Position numbers and translations under genes: made by a program. This document shows positions 27,603-36,929 of a stretch of 64,000 nt of DNA, in pieces (positions within the stretch are counted from its first letter, which is position 1; every line of letters starts with the position of its first letter). Source of the stretch: Crossiella sp. SN42 (GTDB lineage Bacteria; Actinomycetota; Actinomycetes; Mycobacteriales; Pseudonocardiaceae); assembly GCF_023897065.1 (NCBI RefSeq), contig NZ_JAMHIV010000016.1, forward strand, positions 62,001 to 126,000, given 5' to 3'. The notes below the pieces were generated by a model that was given only the letters and a program-made list of their open reading frames with translations, was not told where the DNA came from and ran no database searches.

Positions 27603-28403
27603 TCAGCCGGCCTGCTGCTTGATGATGTCCTCGAGCCAGGTGGCGGACTGGCGGTAGTCGACGACCTTGTTGCCGGCCACCACGGCCGGGGTGCCGTTGA
27701 AGCCGCCGGCCTCCTTGAAGCCGGGGTCGTTGTCGACGTTGGCGAAGGCGTCCTGCAGCGCCTTGTTGAAGGTGCCGTTGCGGATGTCGTTGGCGAAGTT
27801 CTCGCCGGTGACGCCGACGTCCTTGCCCAGCTGGATCAGCTGGTCCTTGGTGTAGCCCGCGCCGTTCTCCTTGGGCTGCTTGGCGTAGAGGCTGGCGAAG
27901 AAGTCCGGGAACTTGCCCGGGTCCGCCTCGGCGACGGCCATCGCGGCGTTGGCCGAGTCCAGCGAGTAGCCCTCCGGCTTGGACAGCTTCACCAGCATCG
28001 GCAGCATGTGGTAGCGGACCTTGAGCTCGCCCGCGTTCAGCTTGTCCTGGATCTGCTTGCCGAAGTTCTCCTCGAACCCGCCGCAGCCGGGGCAGAGGAA
28101 GTCCGCGTACAGGTCCATGGTGGCCTTCGCGGAGTCCTTGCCCGCCACGATCACCGCGTTGTCCCGCTTCACCGGGTAGGTCGGGTTGACCTTGACCGCG
28201 GGGATCGCGGTGGAGGTGGTGGCGCTGTCGGTCTGCGCGGTGAAGTAGATGCCCCCGAAGACCGCGGCGGCGATGACCACGACGGCGGCCACACCGACCC
28301 ACATCTTGGTGCGGTCTGCCTTGCCGCGGGCGGCCGCCATCGCCTTGGCCGCCGCGGCGGCATCCTGCTTGCGCTTGCGCGCGTTGCGCTCGGCACCGCC
28401 CAC
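27603..28403 (-). CDS. Membrane-anchored DsbA-like thiol-disulfide oxidoreductase
   Basis: 266 aa from the GTG at 28403, preceded by GGAAAGGA; the open frame extends upstream but without family similarity. A basic N-terminus is followed by a transmembrane anchor at about 34-55. The thioredoxin fold has the active site FLCPGCGGF (Cys104, Cys107), inserted helical domain, and cis-Pro loop GGFNGTPAVV. It belongs to DsbA-family extracytoplasmic proteins of actinobacteria (thioredoxin_4 type), forming or exchanging disulfides outside the membrane. It diverges from the VIT-like gene. Confidence 0.92.
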   Translation of the reverse strand: MGGAERNARKRKQDAAAAAKAMAAARGKADRTKMWVGVAAVVVIAAAVFGGIYFTAQTDSATTSTAIPAVKVNPTYPVKRDNAVIVAGKDSAKATMDLYADFLCPGCGGFEENFGKQIQDKLNAGELKVRYHMLPMLVKLSKPEGYSLDSANAAMAVAEADPGKFPDFFASLYAKQPKENGAGYTKDQLIQLGKDVGVTGENFANDIRNGTFNKALQDAFANVDNDPGFKEAGGFNGTPAVVAGNKVVDYRQSATWLEDIIKQQAG

Positions 28404-28530
28404 GTTTCTGGTCCTTTCCAGCGACGAACCGGCCACCGTCCGGCGGCCTCGGCGGCAGCCTAATCGGCGGCGGATGAGAACGCCGTGAGTCGAATGTCGG
28501 TTTTCGCACGGCCGGGCTACCGTGAATTTC

Positions 28531-29037
28531 ATGACCGCACCGGAAAGCAGTGGCACCGGGGGCGGCGGTGGAGCGGGCGCCGGGGTGATCCTGCTCTCCG
28601 GGATGGCCGGGCTGGTCTCCGGGGCCTTCTCCATGGCGCTGGGCGAGTACGCCTCGGTGGAGACGCAGAACAACCAGGTGCGGGCCGAGGTGGCCGTGGA
28701 GCGGGCCGAGCTGCGCGCGCACCCCAGGGCCGAGCAGCAGGAGCTGGGCGTGGACCCGACCGAGCAGCCCTCGCCGTGGTTGGCCGGGATCTCCTCGTTC
28801 TTCTGCTTCGCCGTCGGCGCGCTGTTCCCGCTGCTGCCCTACCTGCTGGGCTTCGACTCGCTGCCGGCCGGACTGCTGGTCGGCGGGGTCGGCCTGGTCA
28901 TCGCGGGCGCGGTCGTGGCAAGGTTCACCACCCGGCCGTGGTGGCTCAACGGGCTGCGGCAGCTGATGTTCGGCGCGATCGCGGCCGGCGCCACCTACCT
29001 CGTCGGCTCACTCATCGGGGTGAGCGTGGCCGGCTGA
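28531..29037 (+). CDS. Short VIT/CCC1-like membrane protein
   Basis: 168 aa from the ATG at 28531 (a GTG at 28522 adds three residues). Recognisable VIT1-family parts: LLSGMAGLVSGAFSMALGEY, SVETQNNQ, then ELGVDPTEQPSPWLAGISSF and three further membrane helices. Compared with usual family members the first transmembrane helix is replaced by a Gly-rich stretch. The cytosolic metal-binding segment between AELRAHPRAEQQ and ELGVDP is also missing, apparently as an in-frame deletion. Normal VIT proteins export Fe2+/Mn2+. Without these parts transport is uncertain. Confidence 0.8.
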   Translation: MTAPESSGTGGGGGAGAGVILLSGMAGLVSGAFSMALGEYASVETQNNQVRAEVAVERAELRAHPRAEQQELGVDPTEQPSPWLAGISSFFCFAVGALFPLLPYLLGFDSLPAGLLVGGVGLVIAGAVVARFTTRPWWLNGLRQLMFGAIAAGATYLVGSLIGVSVAG

Positions 29038-29249
29038 ACGAAGTTCCCTTGAATTACCGTCGGAACTTTCCCGGATGAACCCCACGGGTATGCCGGGATA
29101 CCGCCGGGTGACCCTGAACTGGCTGTTTTCCGCCCCGACCGCGATTTCACCCAAACTGTTTATCAACAGCGTGTAGCTCCGGACCCGTCCACCGGCCGGA
29201 GCACCCATTCCCTAGACCGGGTGACGGCCTGCACACTCCTGGCACACGT

Positions 29250-29282
29250 GGGGGGCCGGTTGCGAGGGCGCCGGTCCCCCAC
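29250..29282. terminator. Bidirectional hairpin terminator
   Basis: Stem GGGGGCCGG (29251-29259) with CCGGTCCCCC (29271-29280), one bulge, an 11-nt loop, between the convergent VIT-like and MFS genes. Confidence 0.6.
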
Positions 29283-29293
29283 GTTCCCAACGT

Positions 29294-30625
29294 TCAGGCC
29301 TCGGGCTGACGCGGTTTCCCGGCCACCCGCTCGCCCAGTGGCAGCTCCGGCCCCTCGTCCAGGCAGCCGCTCTCCGCGGCCAGCGCCGTGCCCCGATGGG
29401 TCTTGTCAGCAGCCGGTTCCGCCTTGCTGGGCAGGGTCTCCGGCGCGGCCAGCCAGACCAGCGCGGCGAGCAGGCTGAGCAACCCGGTGACCGCGAACGC
29501 GGCCTGGAAGGAGATCGTCTCGGCGATCGCCCCCGCGGCCAGCGGGCCGATGATCGCGCCGATGTCGGCGGTCATCTGGAACCCGGCCAGCACCGGCCCG
29601 CCGCGGCCCCGGTTGCCGATCACGTCGGCCACCGCGGCGCTCTGCGGCGGGTTGAGCAGGCCCGCGCCCAGCCCGGCCACGAAGGAAGAGGCCAGGAACA
29701 TCGGCACCGAGGTGGTGAAGCCCAGCCACACCGTGCCGATCGCGGTGATGACCAGCCCGATCAGCACCAGCGGCTTGCGGCCCTGCCGGTCGGCCAGCCA
29801 GCCGGAGAGCAGCAGCATGGCCGCGTTGCCCACCGCGAACACGGTCATCGCCCAGCCGGCCATGCTCGGCTCGCTGAGCAGCACCGCGGAGACGAACAGC
29901 GGGATCAGCGAGACCCGGACGCCGAAGACCGCCCAGCCGTTGGCGAAGCTGGAGGCCAGCGCGGCCACGTAGGCGCGGTGCCGCAGCGCCTCGCGCACGG
30001 TCAGCACCGGGCCGTCGTCGTCCTTCACCGGCGCGGCCAGGGTGGAGCGGCGCAGGAACAGCCAGGCGACGAAGGCGGCCAGCACCAGCGCGGCGGCGTA
30101 GCCGAGGAACGGGGCCTTCAGCGAGACCGAGACCAGCAGGCCGCCGAAGATCGGGCCGATCACGTTGCCCAGCAGGAAGCCGGTGCCCCACAGCCCGGAG
30201 GCGCGGCCGCGCAGGTTCGGCGGGCTGAGCCGGATCAGCAGGGCCACCGCGGAGACGGTGAACATGGTCGAGCCGGTGCCGCCGAGCGCGCGGAAGAGCA
30301 GCAGCTGCCAGTAGGAGTCGGCGAAGGCGCAGGCGCCGGTGGACAGCGCCACGATCAGGATGCCGATCAGGTAGATCGGGCGTTCGCCGAACCTGGTCAC
30401 CAGCCGGCCGCTGACCGGCGCGAAGGCCAGCCGCATGAAGGCGAAGGCGCTGATCACGATGGAGGCCGCGGTGACGCCGACGTCGAAGCTGGCCGCGTAG
30501 CTGGGCAGCGCGGGGGCCAAGATGCCGAAGCCGACCGCGATCACGAAGCTGGCCACCACCAGCACCCAGACCTCGGCCGGTAACCGCTGTGCGTTCTGGT
30601 CCTGGGACTGCTCGGCCGAACGCAC
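29294..30625 (-). CDS. MFS transporter, 12-helix drug-efflux type
   Basis: 443 aa from the GTG at 30625, preceded by GGAGGCAGC; the frame extends 29 codons further but the ribosome site decides. Twelve hydrophobic segments lie between about 22 and 400. The MFS motif A variant GRLVTRFGERP follows helix 2 and a second copy (GWLADRQGRKP) follows helix 8; motif C-like GNVIGPIFGG lies in helix 5. It resembles DHA1-type multidrug exporters. The C-terminal tail (about 45 aa) is hydrophilic. A palindrome upstream suggests repressor control. Confidence 0.88.
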   Translation of the reverse strand: MRSAEQSQDQNAQRLPAEVWVLVVASFVIAVGFGILAPALPSYAASFDVGVTAASIVISAFAFMRLAFAPVSGRLVTRFGERPIYLIGILIVALSTGACAFADSYWQLLLFRALGGTGSTMFTVSAVALLIRLSPPNLRGRASGLWGTGFLLGNVIGPIFGGLLVSVSLKAPFLGYAAALVLAAFVAWLFLRRSTLAAPVKDDDGPVLTVREALRHRAYVAALASSFANGWAVFGVRVSLIPLFVSAVLLSEPSMAGWAMTVFAVGNAAMLLLSGWLADRQGRKPLVLIGLVITAIGTVWLGFTTSVPMFLASSFVAGLGAGLLNPPQSAAVADVIGNRGRGGPVLAGFQMTADIGAIIGPLAAGAIAETISFQAAFAVTGLLSLLAALVWLAAPETLPSKAEPAADKTHRGTALAAESGCLDEGPELPLGERVAGKPRQPEA

Positions 30626-30642
30626 GCTGCCTCCATGATCTT

Positions 30643-30659
30643 CGTTAGCGACACTAACT
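30643..30659. promoter_or_regulatory. Palindrome upstream of MFS gene
   Basis: GTTAG-CGACA-CTAAC at 30644-30658, just upstream of the MFS start. Its symmetry and position suit a MarR/TetR-type operator. No such regulator gene is adjacent, so the binder is unknown. Confidence 0.35.
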
Positions 30660-30727
30660 AGACGCAACGAGAATAAGGGATCAAGGCAAGGCGATATTCC
30701 GTTGTCACGCAACGGGTTCGGTTGATC

Positions 30728-31858
30728 TCAGCGGGTGACGGAGCGGCCACGCCAGCTCGCGGTGCCGCGCAGCACCTGACCGAGTCCGCTGCCCAGCGTG
30801 CTGCCCAGCGCGACCCAGGACAGCGGCGCGAGCAGCGCGGTGGCCGGGGACTGCCGGGCGAACCGGGCGAAGAGCAGCTGCCCGTAGCTCTGCGCCGCCC
30901 AGCCGAGCAGGCCCGCGGCGACCAGTCCGCGATCGCGGCGCAGCAGGCCGGTGAGCGCGGCGATCGGCGGGGTCAGGCCGAACACGGTGCTCACCACGGC
31001 GCCCGCGGCCAGCAGCGGCACGCTGCTCCCGGTGCCGACCACGAAGCTCTTGCGCAGCGAGCGCCACAGCTGGCCGAACCCGTCGTGGCCCTGGGCGCTC
31101 AGCTCGGCGGTGGCGTCCACGATCAGCACCCGGCCGCCGGTGTCCCGGACCCTGGTGGCCAGGTCCACGTCGTCGGCGGTGGAGGCGGCCAGCGCGGCCC
31201 AGCCGCCGATGCGCCGGTAGGCGGTGCGGCGCAGCAGCAGGCACTGCCCGATGGCCAGCACCCGCTTGTTGTTCCCGTTCGGCGGCACCACCTCGAACAG
31301 CGCCACGGTGGCCGCGGGCATCAGCAGGCAGGCGGCCGCGCCGGGCCGGGCGGCACCCGGGCTGGACACCAGGTCCGCGCCGTGTTCCTCGGCGGCGGCG
31401 AGCAGGCGGCCGAGCAGGCCGGGGCCTGCCACCCCGTCGGCGTCCATGAACAGCAGCCACTCCGCCGAGTCCCCGGCCGCGCGCACCCCGGCGGCCATCG
31501 CGGCCACCTTGCCGGACCAGCCGGGCGGCGGGCCATCGCCGCGCACCAGGGTGACCCGCTCGTCCTGGGCGGCCTGGGCGGCGACCACCTCGGCGGTGCG
31601 GTCGGCGGAGGCGTCGTCCACCACCACGATCCGCAGGTTCTGGTGCTCCTGGGCGCGCAGTCCGGCCACACCGCGGCCGATGGTGGCCTGCTCGTCCCTG
31701 GCCGGGATGATCGCGGCGACCTCGGCCGACTGGTCCAGCGGTTCGGGCGGCAGCGGGACGACCTTGCGGAGCACCCGCGCGTAGTTGGCCGTGCGTCCGA
31801 CGGCCAGGGCGGCGACTGTGATCGCCAGTCCGGTGCCGATCCGCCCCAGTGCGCTCAT
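30728..31858 (-). CDS. GT2-family glycosyltransferase, membrane-associated
   Basis: 376 aa from the ATG at 31858. An N-terminal hydrophobic helix is followed by the GT-A core: AAIIPARDEQATI near 50, VVVDDASADRT, FMDADGV as DxD, GGWAALAASTADDVDLATR, and QGHDGFGQLWRS. C-terminal membrane helices run from about 285. The layout resembles hopanoid/carotenoid-associated GT2 enzymes (HpnB or CrtQ-like), but no terpenoid genes are next to it and the acceptor is unknown. It diverges from hrpB across 33 bp. Confidence 0.85.
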   Translation of the reverse strand: MSALGRIGTGLAITVAALAVGRTANYARVLRKVVPLPPEPLDQSAEVAAIIPARDEQATIGRGVAGLRAQEHQNLRIVVVDDASADRTAEVVAAQAAQDERVTLVRGDGPPPGWSGKVAAMAAGVRAAGDSAEWLLFMDADGVAGPGLLGRLLAAAEEHGADLVSSPGAARPGAAACLLMPAATVALFEVVPPNGNNKRVLAIGQCLLLRRTAYRRIGGWAALAASTADDVDLATRVRDTGGRVLIVDATAELSAQGHDGFGQLWRSLRKSFVVGTGSSVPLLAAGAVVSTVFGLTPPIAALTGLLRRDRGLVAAGLLGWAAQSYGQLLFARFARQSPATALLAPLSWVALGSTLGSGLGQVLRGTASWRGRSVTR

Positions 31859-31891
31859 GGGATCGAGTCTGCCAGGGCAGACTGTGTCCCT

Positions 31892-34285
31892 GTGGAGCTG
31901 CCCGACCTGCCGGTTCGCCCGGCGCTGCCCGAGATCGTCCGCACGCTGACCGCGCACGGCGCGGCGGTGCTGGTCGCGCCGCCCGGCACCGGGAAGACCA
32001 CGCTGGTGCCGCTGGCGCTGGCCGAGGGCGGGGCGCGGGTGGTGGTGGCCGAGCCGAGGCGGCTGGCCGCGCGGGCGGCCGCGGCGCGGATGGCGCAGCT
32101 GCTGGGTGAGCCGGTCGGGGAGACCGTGGGGTACGCGGTGCGCGGGGACCGCAAGCGCTCGGCGCGCACCCGGATCGAGGTGGTGACCTCAGGGTTGCTG
32201 GTGCGGCGGCTGCAGAAAGACCCCGAACTGTCCACTGTGGACATCGTGGTGCTGGACGAGTGCCACGAGCGGCACCTGGACGCGGACCTGCTGCTGGCCC
32301 TGCTGCTGGACGCGCGGGCGGGGCTGCGCGAGGACCTGCGGCTGCTGGCCACCTCGGCCACGGTGGCCGCCGAACGGGTGTCCACGCTGCTCGGCGACGC
32401 GCCGGTGCTGCGGGTGGAGGCGCGCACGTTCCCGACCGAGATTCGTTACCTGCCGCCGGTGCGCGGGCAGCGGACCGAACAGGCCGTGGCGCAGGCGGTG
32501 CGGGTGGCGCTGGCCGAGGGCGACGGGGACGTGCTGGCCTTCCTGCCGGGGGTGGGCGAGATCAACCGGGTGGCCTCGGCGCTGACCGGGCTGGACGCGG
32601 ATGTGCTGCCGCTGCACGGCAGACTGGCCTCGGCGGCGCAGGACGCGGCACTGCGGCCGGGGCCGCGGCGGCGGGTGGTGCTGGCCACCGCGGTGGCCGA
32701 GTCCAGCCTGACCGTGCCGGGGGTGCGCGCGGTGGTGGACGCCGGACTGGCCCGGGTGTCCACTGTGGACCATCGCAGGGGCATGTCGGGACTGGTGACC
32801 ACCAGGGTGTCCGCGGCGGTGGCCGAGCAGCGGGCCGGGCGGGCCGGGCGGGAGGCGCCGGGGCGGGTGTACCGCTGCTGGCCGGAGCACGAGCAGGCCA
32901 CCCTGCCGCGCTATCCCGAACCGGAGATCCGGCTGGCCGACCTGACCAGGCTGGCCCTGGAGCTGGCCTGCTGGGGCACGCCTGACGGATCCGCGCTGTC
33001 CTGGTGGGATCCGCCGCCGGCCGGGGCGCTGGCCGCCGGGCGCACCGTGCTGCACGCCCTCGGCGCGCTGGACACCGAGGGCGCGGTCACCCCGCGCGGG
33101 CGGGAGCTGGCCGAACTGGGCACCCATCCGCGCTTCGCCAGGGCGCTGGTGGACGGCGCGCGGCGGGTCGGGTCCCGGCGGGCGGCCGAGGTGGTCGCGG
33201 TGCTCGACGACGACACGCTGGCCGCCTCGGCCGATCTGGGCATCTCGTTGCGGCGCCTGCGCGAGGAGCGCGGCGGAGCGCAGAGCCGGTGGCGGCGGGA
33301 GGCGGACCGGCTGGCCCGCTCGCTGCCGGACTCCCCTGGCGGCCGGGACGATCCGGCGCTGATCGCCGCGCTGGCCTATCCGGAACGGTTGGCGCGCAAG
33401 CGGTCCGGGCAGACCGGGGTGTACCTGATGGCCGGTGGCACCGCGGTCGAGCTGCGCGGCGCGGCCGACGGGTTGGGCGAGGCGGAGTGGCTGGCGGTGG
33501 CGGTGGCCGACCGGGAGCCGGGCCGCACGCACGGGCGGATCCGGCTGGCCGCGGTGGCGGATGAGGCACTGGCCCGCAGGGCCGGGGCGAACCTGCTGTC
33601 CACTGTGGACGAGATCTGCTGGGCGGACGGCGACGTGGTGGCCAGGCGGGTCGAGCGGCTGGGCGCGATCACCTTGTCGGACAAGCCGTTGCGCGAGCCG
33701 GACCGGGAGTCGGTGCGGGCCGCGCTGATCGACGGGTTGCGCAAGGAGGGGCTTGAGCTGCTGCGCTGGACGCCCGACTCGCGCGGGCTGCGGCAGCGGC
33801 TGGCCTTCCTGCACCGGGTCTTCGGCGAACCGTGGCCGCCGATGGACGCGGAGAACCTGGTGGCGGGCCTGGAAACCTGGCTCGGCCCGGAGCTGGCCAC
33901 CGCGCGGCGGCGGGCCGACCTGGCCAAGGTGGACGCGGGCCAGGCGCTGCGCAGGCTGCTGCCCTGGCCGGTCGCCGGCCGGCTGGACGAGCTGGCCCCG
34001 GAGCGGATCGCGCTGCCCTCGGGCAACCGGGCCCGGCTGGACTACGGCGAGGAGACCCCGGTGCTGCCGGTGAAGGTGCAGCAGGCCTTCGGCTGGACCA
34101 GCACACCGCGGATCGCCGACGGCCGGGTGCCGGTGCTGCTGCACCTGCTCTCCCCCGCGGGCCGCCCGGCCGCGGTCACCAGCGACCTGGAGTCCTTCTG
34201 GCGCAACGGATATCCGCAGGTCCGGGCCGAGCTGCGCGGCCGGTACCCCAAGCACAAGTGGCCGGAGGACCCGGTCAGCCCCTGA
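31892..34285 (+). CDS. hrpB: ATP-dependent helicase HrpB
   Basis: 797 aa from the GTG at 31892. A DEAH-family superfamily 2 helicase: motif I APPGTGKTTL near 32, Ia AEPRRLAARAAA, II VLDECHERH, III ATSATV, motif VI AEQRAGRAGRE, then HA2 region and the HrpB C-terminal domain (FLHRVFGEPWPPMD ... ALRRLLPW). The length is normal. The RNA substrate in bacteria is not defined. Its end overlaps the convergent LAL regulator by 11 nt. Three copies of a 13-bp palindrome (GTCCACTGTGGAC) lie in it at 32230, 32758 and 33598. Confidence 0.95.
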   Translation: MELPDLPVRPALPEIVRTLTAHGAAVLVAPPGTGKTTLVPLALAEGGARVVVAEPRRLAARAAAARMAQLLGEPVGETVGYAVRGDRKRSARTRIEVVTSGLLVRRLQKDPELSTVDIVVLDECHERHLDADLLLALLLDARAGLREDLRLLATSATVAAERVSTLLGDAPVLRVEARTFPTEIRYLPPVRGQRTEQAVAQAVRVALAEGDGDVLAFLPGVGEINRVASALTGLDADVLPLHGRLASAAQDAALRPGPRRRVVLATAVAESSLTVPGVRAVVDAGLARVSTVDHRRGMSGLVTTRVSAAVAEQRAGRAGREAPGRVYRCWPEHEQATLPRYPEPEIRLADLTRLALELACWGTPDGSALSWWDPPPAGALAAGRTVLHALGALDTEGAVTPRGRELAELGTHPRFARALVDGARRVGSRRAAEVVAVLDDDTLAASADLGISLRRLREERGGAQSRWRREADRLARSLPDSPGGRDDPALIAALAYPERLARKRSGQTGVYLMAGGTAVELRGAADGLGEAEWLAVAVADREPGRTHGRIRLAAVADEALARRAGANLLSTVDEICWADGDVVARRVERLGAITLSDKPLREPDRESVRAALIDGLRKEGLELLRWTPDSRGLRQRLAFLHRVFGEPWPPMDAENLVAGLETWLGPELATARRRADLAKVDAGQALRRLLPWPVAGRLDELAPERIALPSGNRARLDYGEETPVLPVKVQQAFGWTSTPRIADGRVPVLLHLLSPAGRPAAVTSDLESFWRNGYPQVRAELRGRYPKHKWPEDPVSP

Positions 34286-36779
34286 GCAGGTGGGCGGCCA
34301 GCGCAGTGCGCGAGGACAGGCCGGTCTTGGCCAGGATGTTGGACACGTGCGTGGTCACCGTGCGCTCGCTCAGCGCCAGCCGCGCCGCGATCACCCGGTT
34401 CGGGCAGCCCTCGCTGACCAGCTGGGCCACCTCCCGTTCCCGCGCGGTCAGCTCACCGGGCGCCACCCGGCCCGCCGCCCTGGACACCCGCCTGCCCAGC
34501 CCGCGCTGCACCCGCACCGCCGTCTCCAGCGCCCGGCTCGCCCCGCACTCGGCGAAGAGGGCACAGGCCCGGTCCAGCTCGGCCAGCGCCTCCGCGCGCT
34601 GCCCGAGCCCGGCCAGCGCCGTGCCCGCCACCAGGTGCGCCCGGCCCAGGCTCGGCCGCAGCGGCGTCCGGGCGAAGCGCTCGGCCGCCGCCCCGGCCAG
34701 CCGGACCGCCGCCGGCCACTCGCCACCGGCCGCCAGCAGCCGCGCCTCGGCCAGCTCCGCGTAGGCCACCGCGACCGGTTCGCGGGCCAGCGCCCGGCAG
34801 CGGCGGACCCAGTCCCCGGCCTCCACCAGCGCGCCCCGGCGCACCGCGCTCTCGGCCAACTGCTCCAGGTGGAACGGGGGCAGCCGGTCGCGCACCGCGT
34901 CCAGGAAGTCCGCGGGCACCGGCAGCTCCAACGCGCGGCGCGCCTCGGCCAGCTGCCAGCGCACCTGCGCCCACCACGGGTGGTCGCCGGCCGGGGCCAG
35001 CTCGACGGCCCGCTCGGCGAACTCCAGCGCCGCCGCCGGATCGCCGCGTTCCCCGGCCAGGTGGCCGCGCAGCATCATGGCGTAGGCCAGCACCGGCGGC
35101 CTGCCCAGGTGCGCGGCGAGTTCGTCCACCTCGTCCAGGTTCGCCACCGCCTCGGTCCAGGCGCCGGTGAGCACCTGGGCGAAGGCCTCGCGCAGATGGC
35201 TGCGCAGCAGCACCAGGCGCTGCCCGGTGGCCCTGGCCACCTCCCGGATCCGCACACTCTGCCGCCGGGCCTCGGTGTAGCGGGTCAGGTGCAGGGTGAT
35301 CCCGGCGCACTGCTCCACCACCGGCAGCCACTCGGCCAGCTCCGCGGTGGTCGCCTCGTCCACCAGCGCGACCACCCGCTCGCCTGCCCGCTGCGCCGCC
35401 TCGGGCGCGCCCTCGGTCCAGTGGTCGTAGGCCAGCAGCGCGTGGCAGGCCGCGTGGATCAGCGAGGCATCGCGGGGCAGCGGGGTGCCGATCACCTGCC
35501 CGGCCAGCCGGACGGCCTCCCGCCGGTCGCCGGTGTTGTGCATGGCGTAGGCCAGCTCGCAGCGCACCGCGGCCAGCTCCACCGGGTCGCCGTCCGGCCA
35601 GCTGGCCAGCGCCCTGCGCAGCAGCGCCCGCGCGGTCAGGTTGCGGCCGAACATCCGCTCCACCGTCGAGTACCGCACCAGGGTCCGGGCCGCGGTGTGG
35701 TCGGCCGCGCCCATCACCTCCTGGAACAGCGCCATGCCCGCCTCGGCCTGACCGGCCGCGATGAGCACGTCGGCCAGTTCCAGCCGCTCGTCCAGCTCCG
35801 GGCACAACCGCTGCGCGGCGGTCAGCCAGCGGGCCGCGGTGGCCGGTTCGCGCAGCCGCACCTCGCGCGCGGCCCGCACCAGCACCTCGGCCGCGGGCCG
35901 GTCGCCAGGCCGGGCGGAGAACTCCAGGTGCCTGGCCCGGTCCGGGGCGGCGGCGCCCTGGGCGAGCAGCGCCCCGGCGATCCGGCAGTGCGCCGCCAGC
36001 CGCCAGCTGTGCGGGGCGGCGCGGTAGACGATCCCCCGCACCACCGGGTGCCGGAACTCCAGCAGCGGCCCGTCCTCGTTGGCCCGCAACAGGTCCGCGG
36101 CCAGCGCGTCATCCAGTCCCTGCCGCACCAGCGCCTCCGCGAGGCCACTGGCCGGGGCCACCAGGTCGGCGGTGATCCGCTCGCCGACCACCGCGGCCGC
36201 GCGCAGCACCAGCGCCCCGGTCTCGCCGAGTCCGTCCACTTCGGACAGTAGTGCGGCCACCGTGCTCGCCGACGGTTCGGCGGCCAATGCCAAGAGGTGA
36301 CCGGGGATCCCGCCACCGGCCGCGTGCAGCTCGGCCAACCGGCGCGGACCGATCGACGGGCCGAGCAGCTCCGTGGTGTCCCGCCGGGACAACGGCCCCA
36401 GCTCGATCCGCGGCCCGTTCGCCTGGTCCAGCACCGCGCGCACGGCCGGGCTCAGCTGCCGGGGCCGGTAGCAGGCCACGATGCTCAGCCAGGCTCGGTC
36501 CGGGCAGCGCACCAGCCTGCCGAGCAGCGCGAGCGTCTCCGCGTCGGCCCGGTGCAGATCGTCCAGCAGCACCACCGGACGCCGGTCCGCGGCCAGCGCC
36601 GCCCGCAACGAGCTGCCGCACCGGACATCCGGCCGCGCCACCCGCGCCCGCTCGACCAGCGCGGTCTTGCCGATCCCCGGCTCCCCGATGACCTGCGCGA
36701 TCCGCAGCGCCCGATCCCGTGGTGCGTCAAGGAATGCCACCAGCTCGGCCAGCTCGCCGCGGCGTCCTACCCAAGGCAT
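34275..36779 (-). CDS. LAL-type LuxR regulator
   Basis: 834 aa from the ATG at 36779, preceded by a GGAGGCGAGGGGG region. N-terminal AAA/STAND ATPase with Walker A GEPGIGKTALVE near 32-40 and Walker B RPVVLLDDLHRAD; a long TPR-like helical middle; C-terminal LuxR HTH (LTAREREVAQLVSEGCPNRVIA then SERTVTTHVSNILAKTG) in the last 65 residues. LAL proteins bind an effector and ATP and activate transcription. It is divergent from a secreted repeat protein (150-bp gap), its most likely target. It is paralogous to 37873-40758, with an almost identical recognition helix. Confidence 0.92.
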   Translation of the reverse strand: MPWVGRRGELAELVAFLDAPRDRALRIAQVIGEPGIGKTALVERARVARPDVRCGSSLRAALAADRRPVVLLDDLHRADAETLALLGRLVRCPDRAWLSIVACYRPRQLSPAVRAVLDQANGPRIELGPLSRRDTTELLGPSIGPRRLAELHAAGGGIPGHLLALAAEPSASTVAALLSEVDGLGETGALVLRAAAVVGERITADLVAPASGLAEALVRQGLDDALAADLLRANEDGPLLEFRHPVVRGIVYRAAPHSWRLAAHCRIAGALLAQGAAAPDRARHLEFSARPGDRPAAEVLVRAAREVRLREPATAARWLTAAQRLCPELDERLELADVLIAAGQAEAGMALFQEVMGAADHTAARTLVRYSTVERMFGRNLTARALLRRALASWPDGDPVELAAVRCELAYAMHNTGDRREAVRLAGQVIGTPLPRDASLIHAACHALLAYDHWTEGAPEAAQRAGERVVALVDEATTAELAEWLPVVEQCAGITLHLTRYTEARRQSVRIREVARATGQRLVLLRSHLREAFAQVLTGAWTEAVANLDEVDELAAHLGRPPVLAYAMMLRGHLAGERGDPAAALEFAERAVELAPAGDHPWWAQVRWQLAEARRALELPVPADFLDAVRDRLPPFHLEQLAESAVRRGALVEAGDWVRRCRALAREPVAVAYAELAEARLLAAGGEWPAAVRLAGAAAERFARTPLRPSLGRAHLVAGTALAGLGQRAEALAELDRACALFAECGASRALETAVRVQRGLGRRVSRAAGRVAPGELTAREREVAQLVSEGCPNRVIAARLALSERTVTTHVSNILAKTGLSSRTALAAHLLRG

Positions 36780-36929
36780 GACTCCCCCTCGCCTCCACCG
36801 TAGCGAGTGGACACACCGAGGCCGCGAGTCCTTTTGGGCAGACCTATGGCCATACGCAGTTCCTACGAGGTGGTGACCGGGTGAACCGGATTGTCTTGCC
36901 CGGCAACGATCCCGAGGAAGGGCGTTCCC

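Noticed and set aside
32189-34255. 688-codon frame antisense to hrpB
   Set aside because: Biased composition and complete overlap with hrpB.
34290-36251. Long plus-strand open frame antisense to the LAL regulator
   Set aside because: The GC-rich antisense frame is open because of codon bias; the predicted protein is Gly/Arg/His/Gln-rich with no domain, and the minus strand has a full LAL gene.
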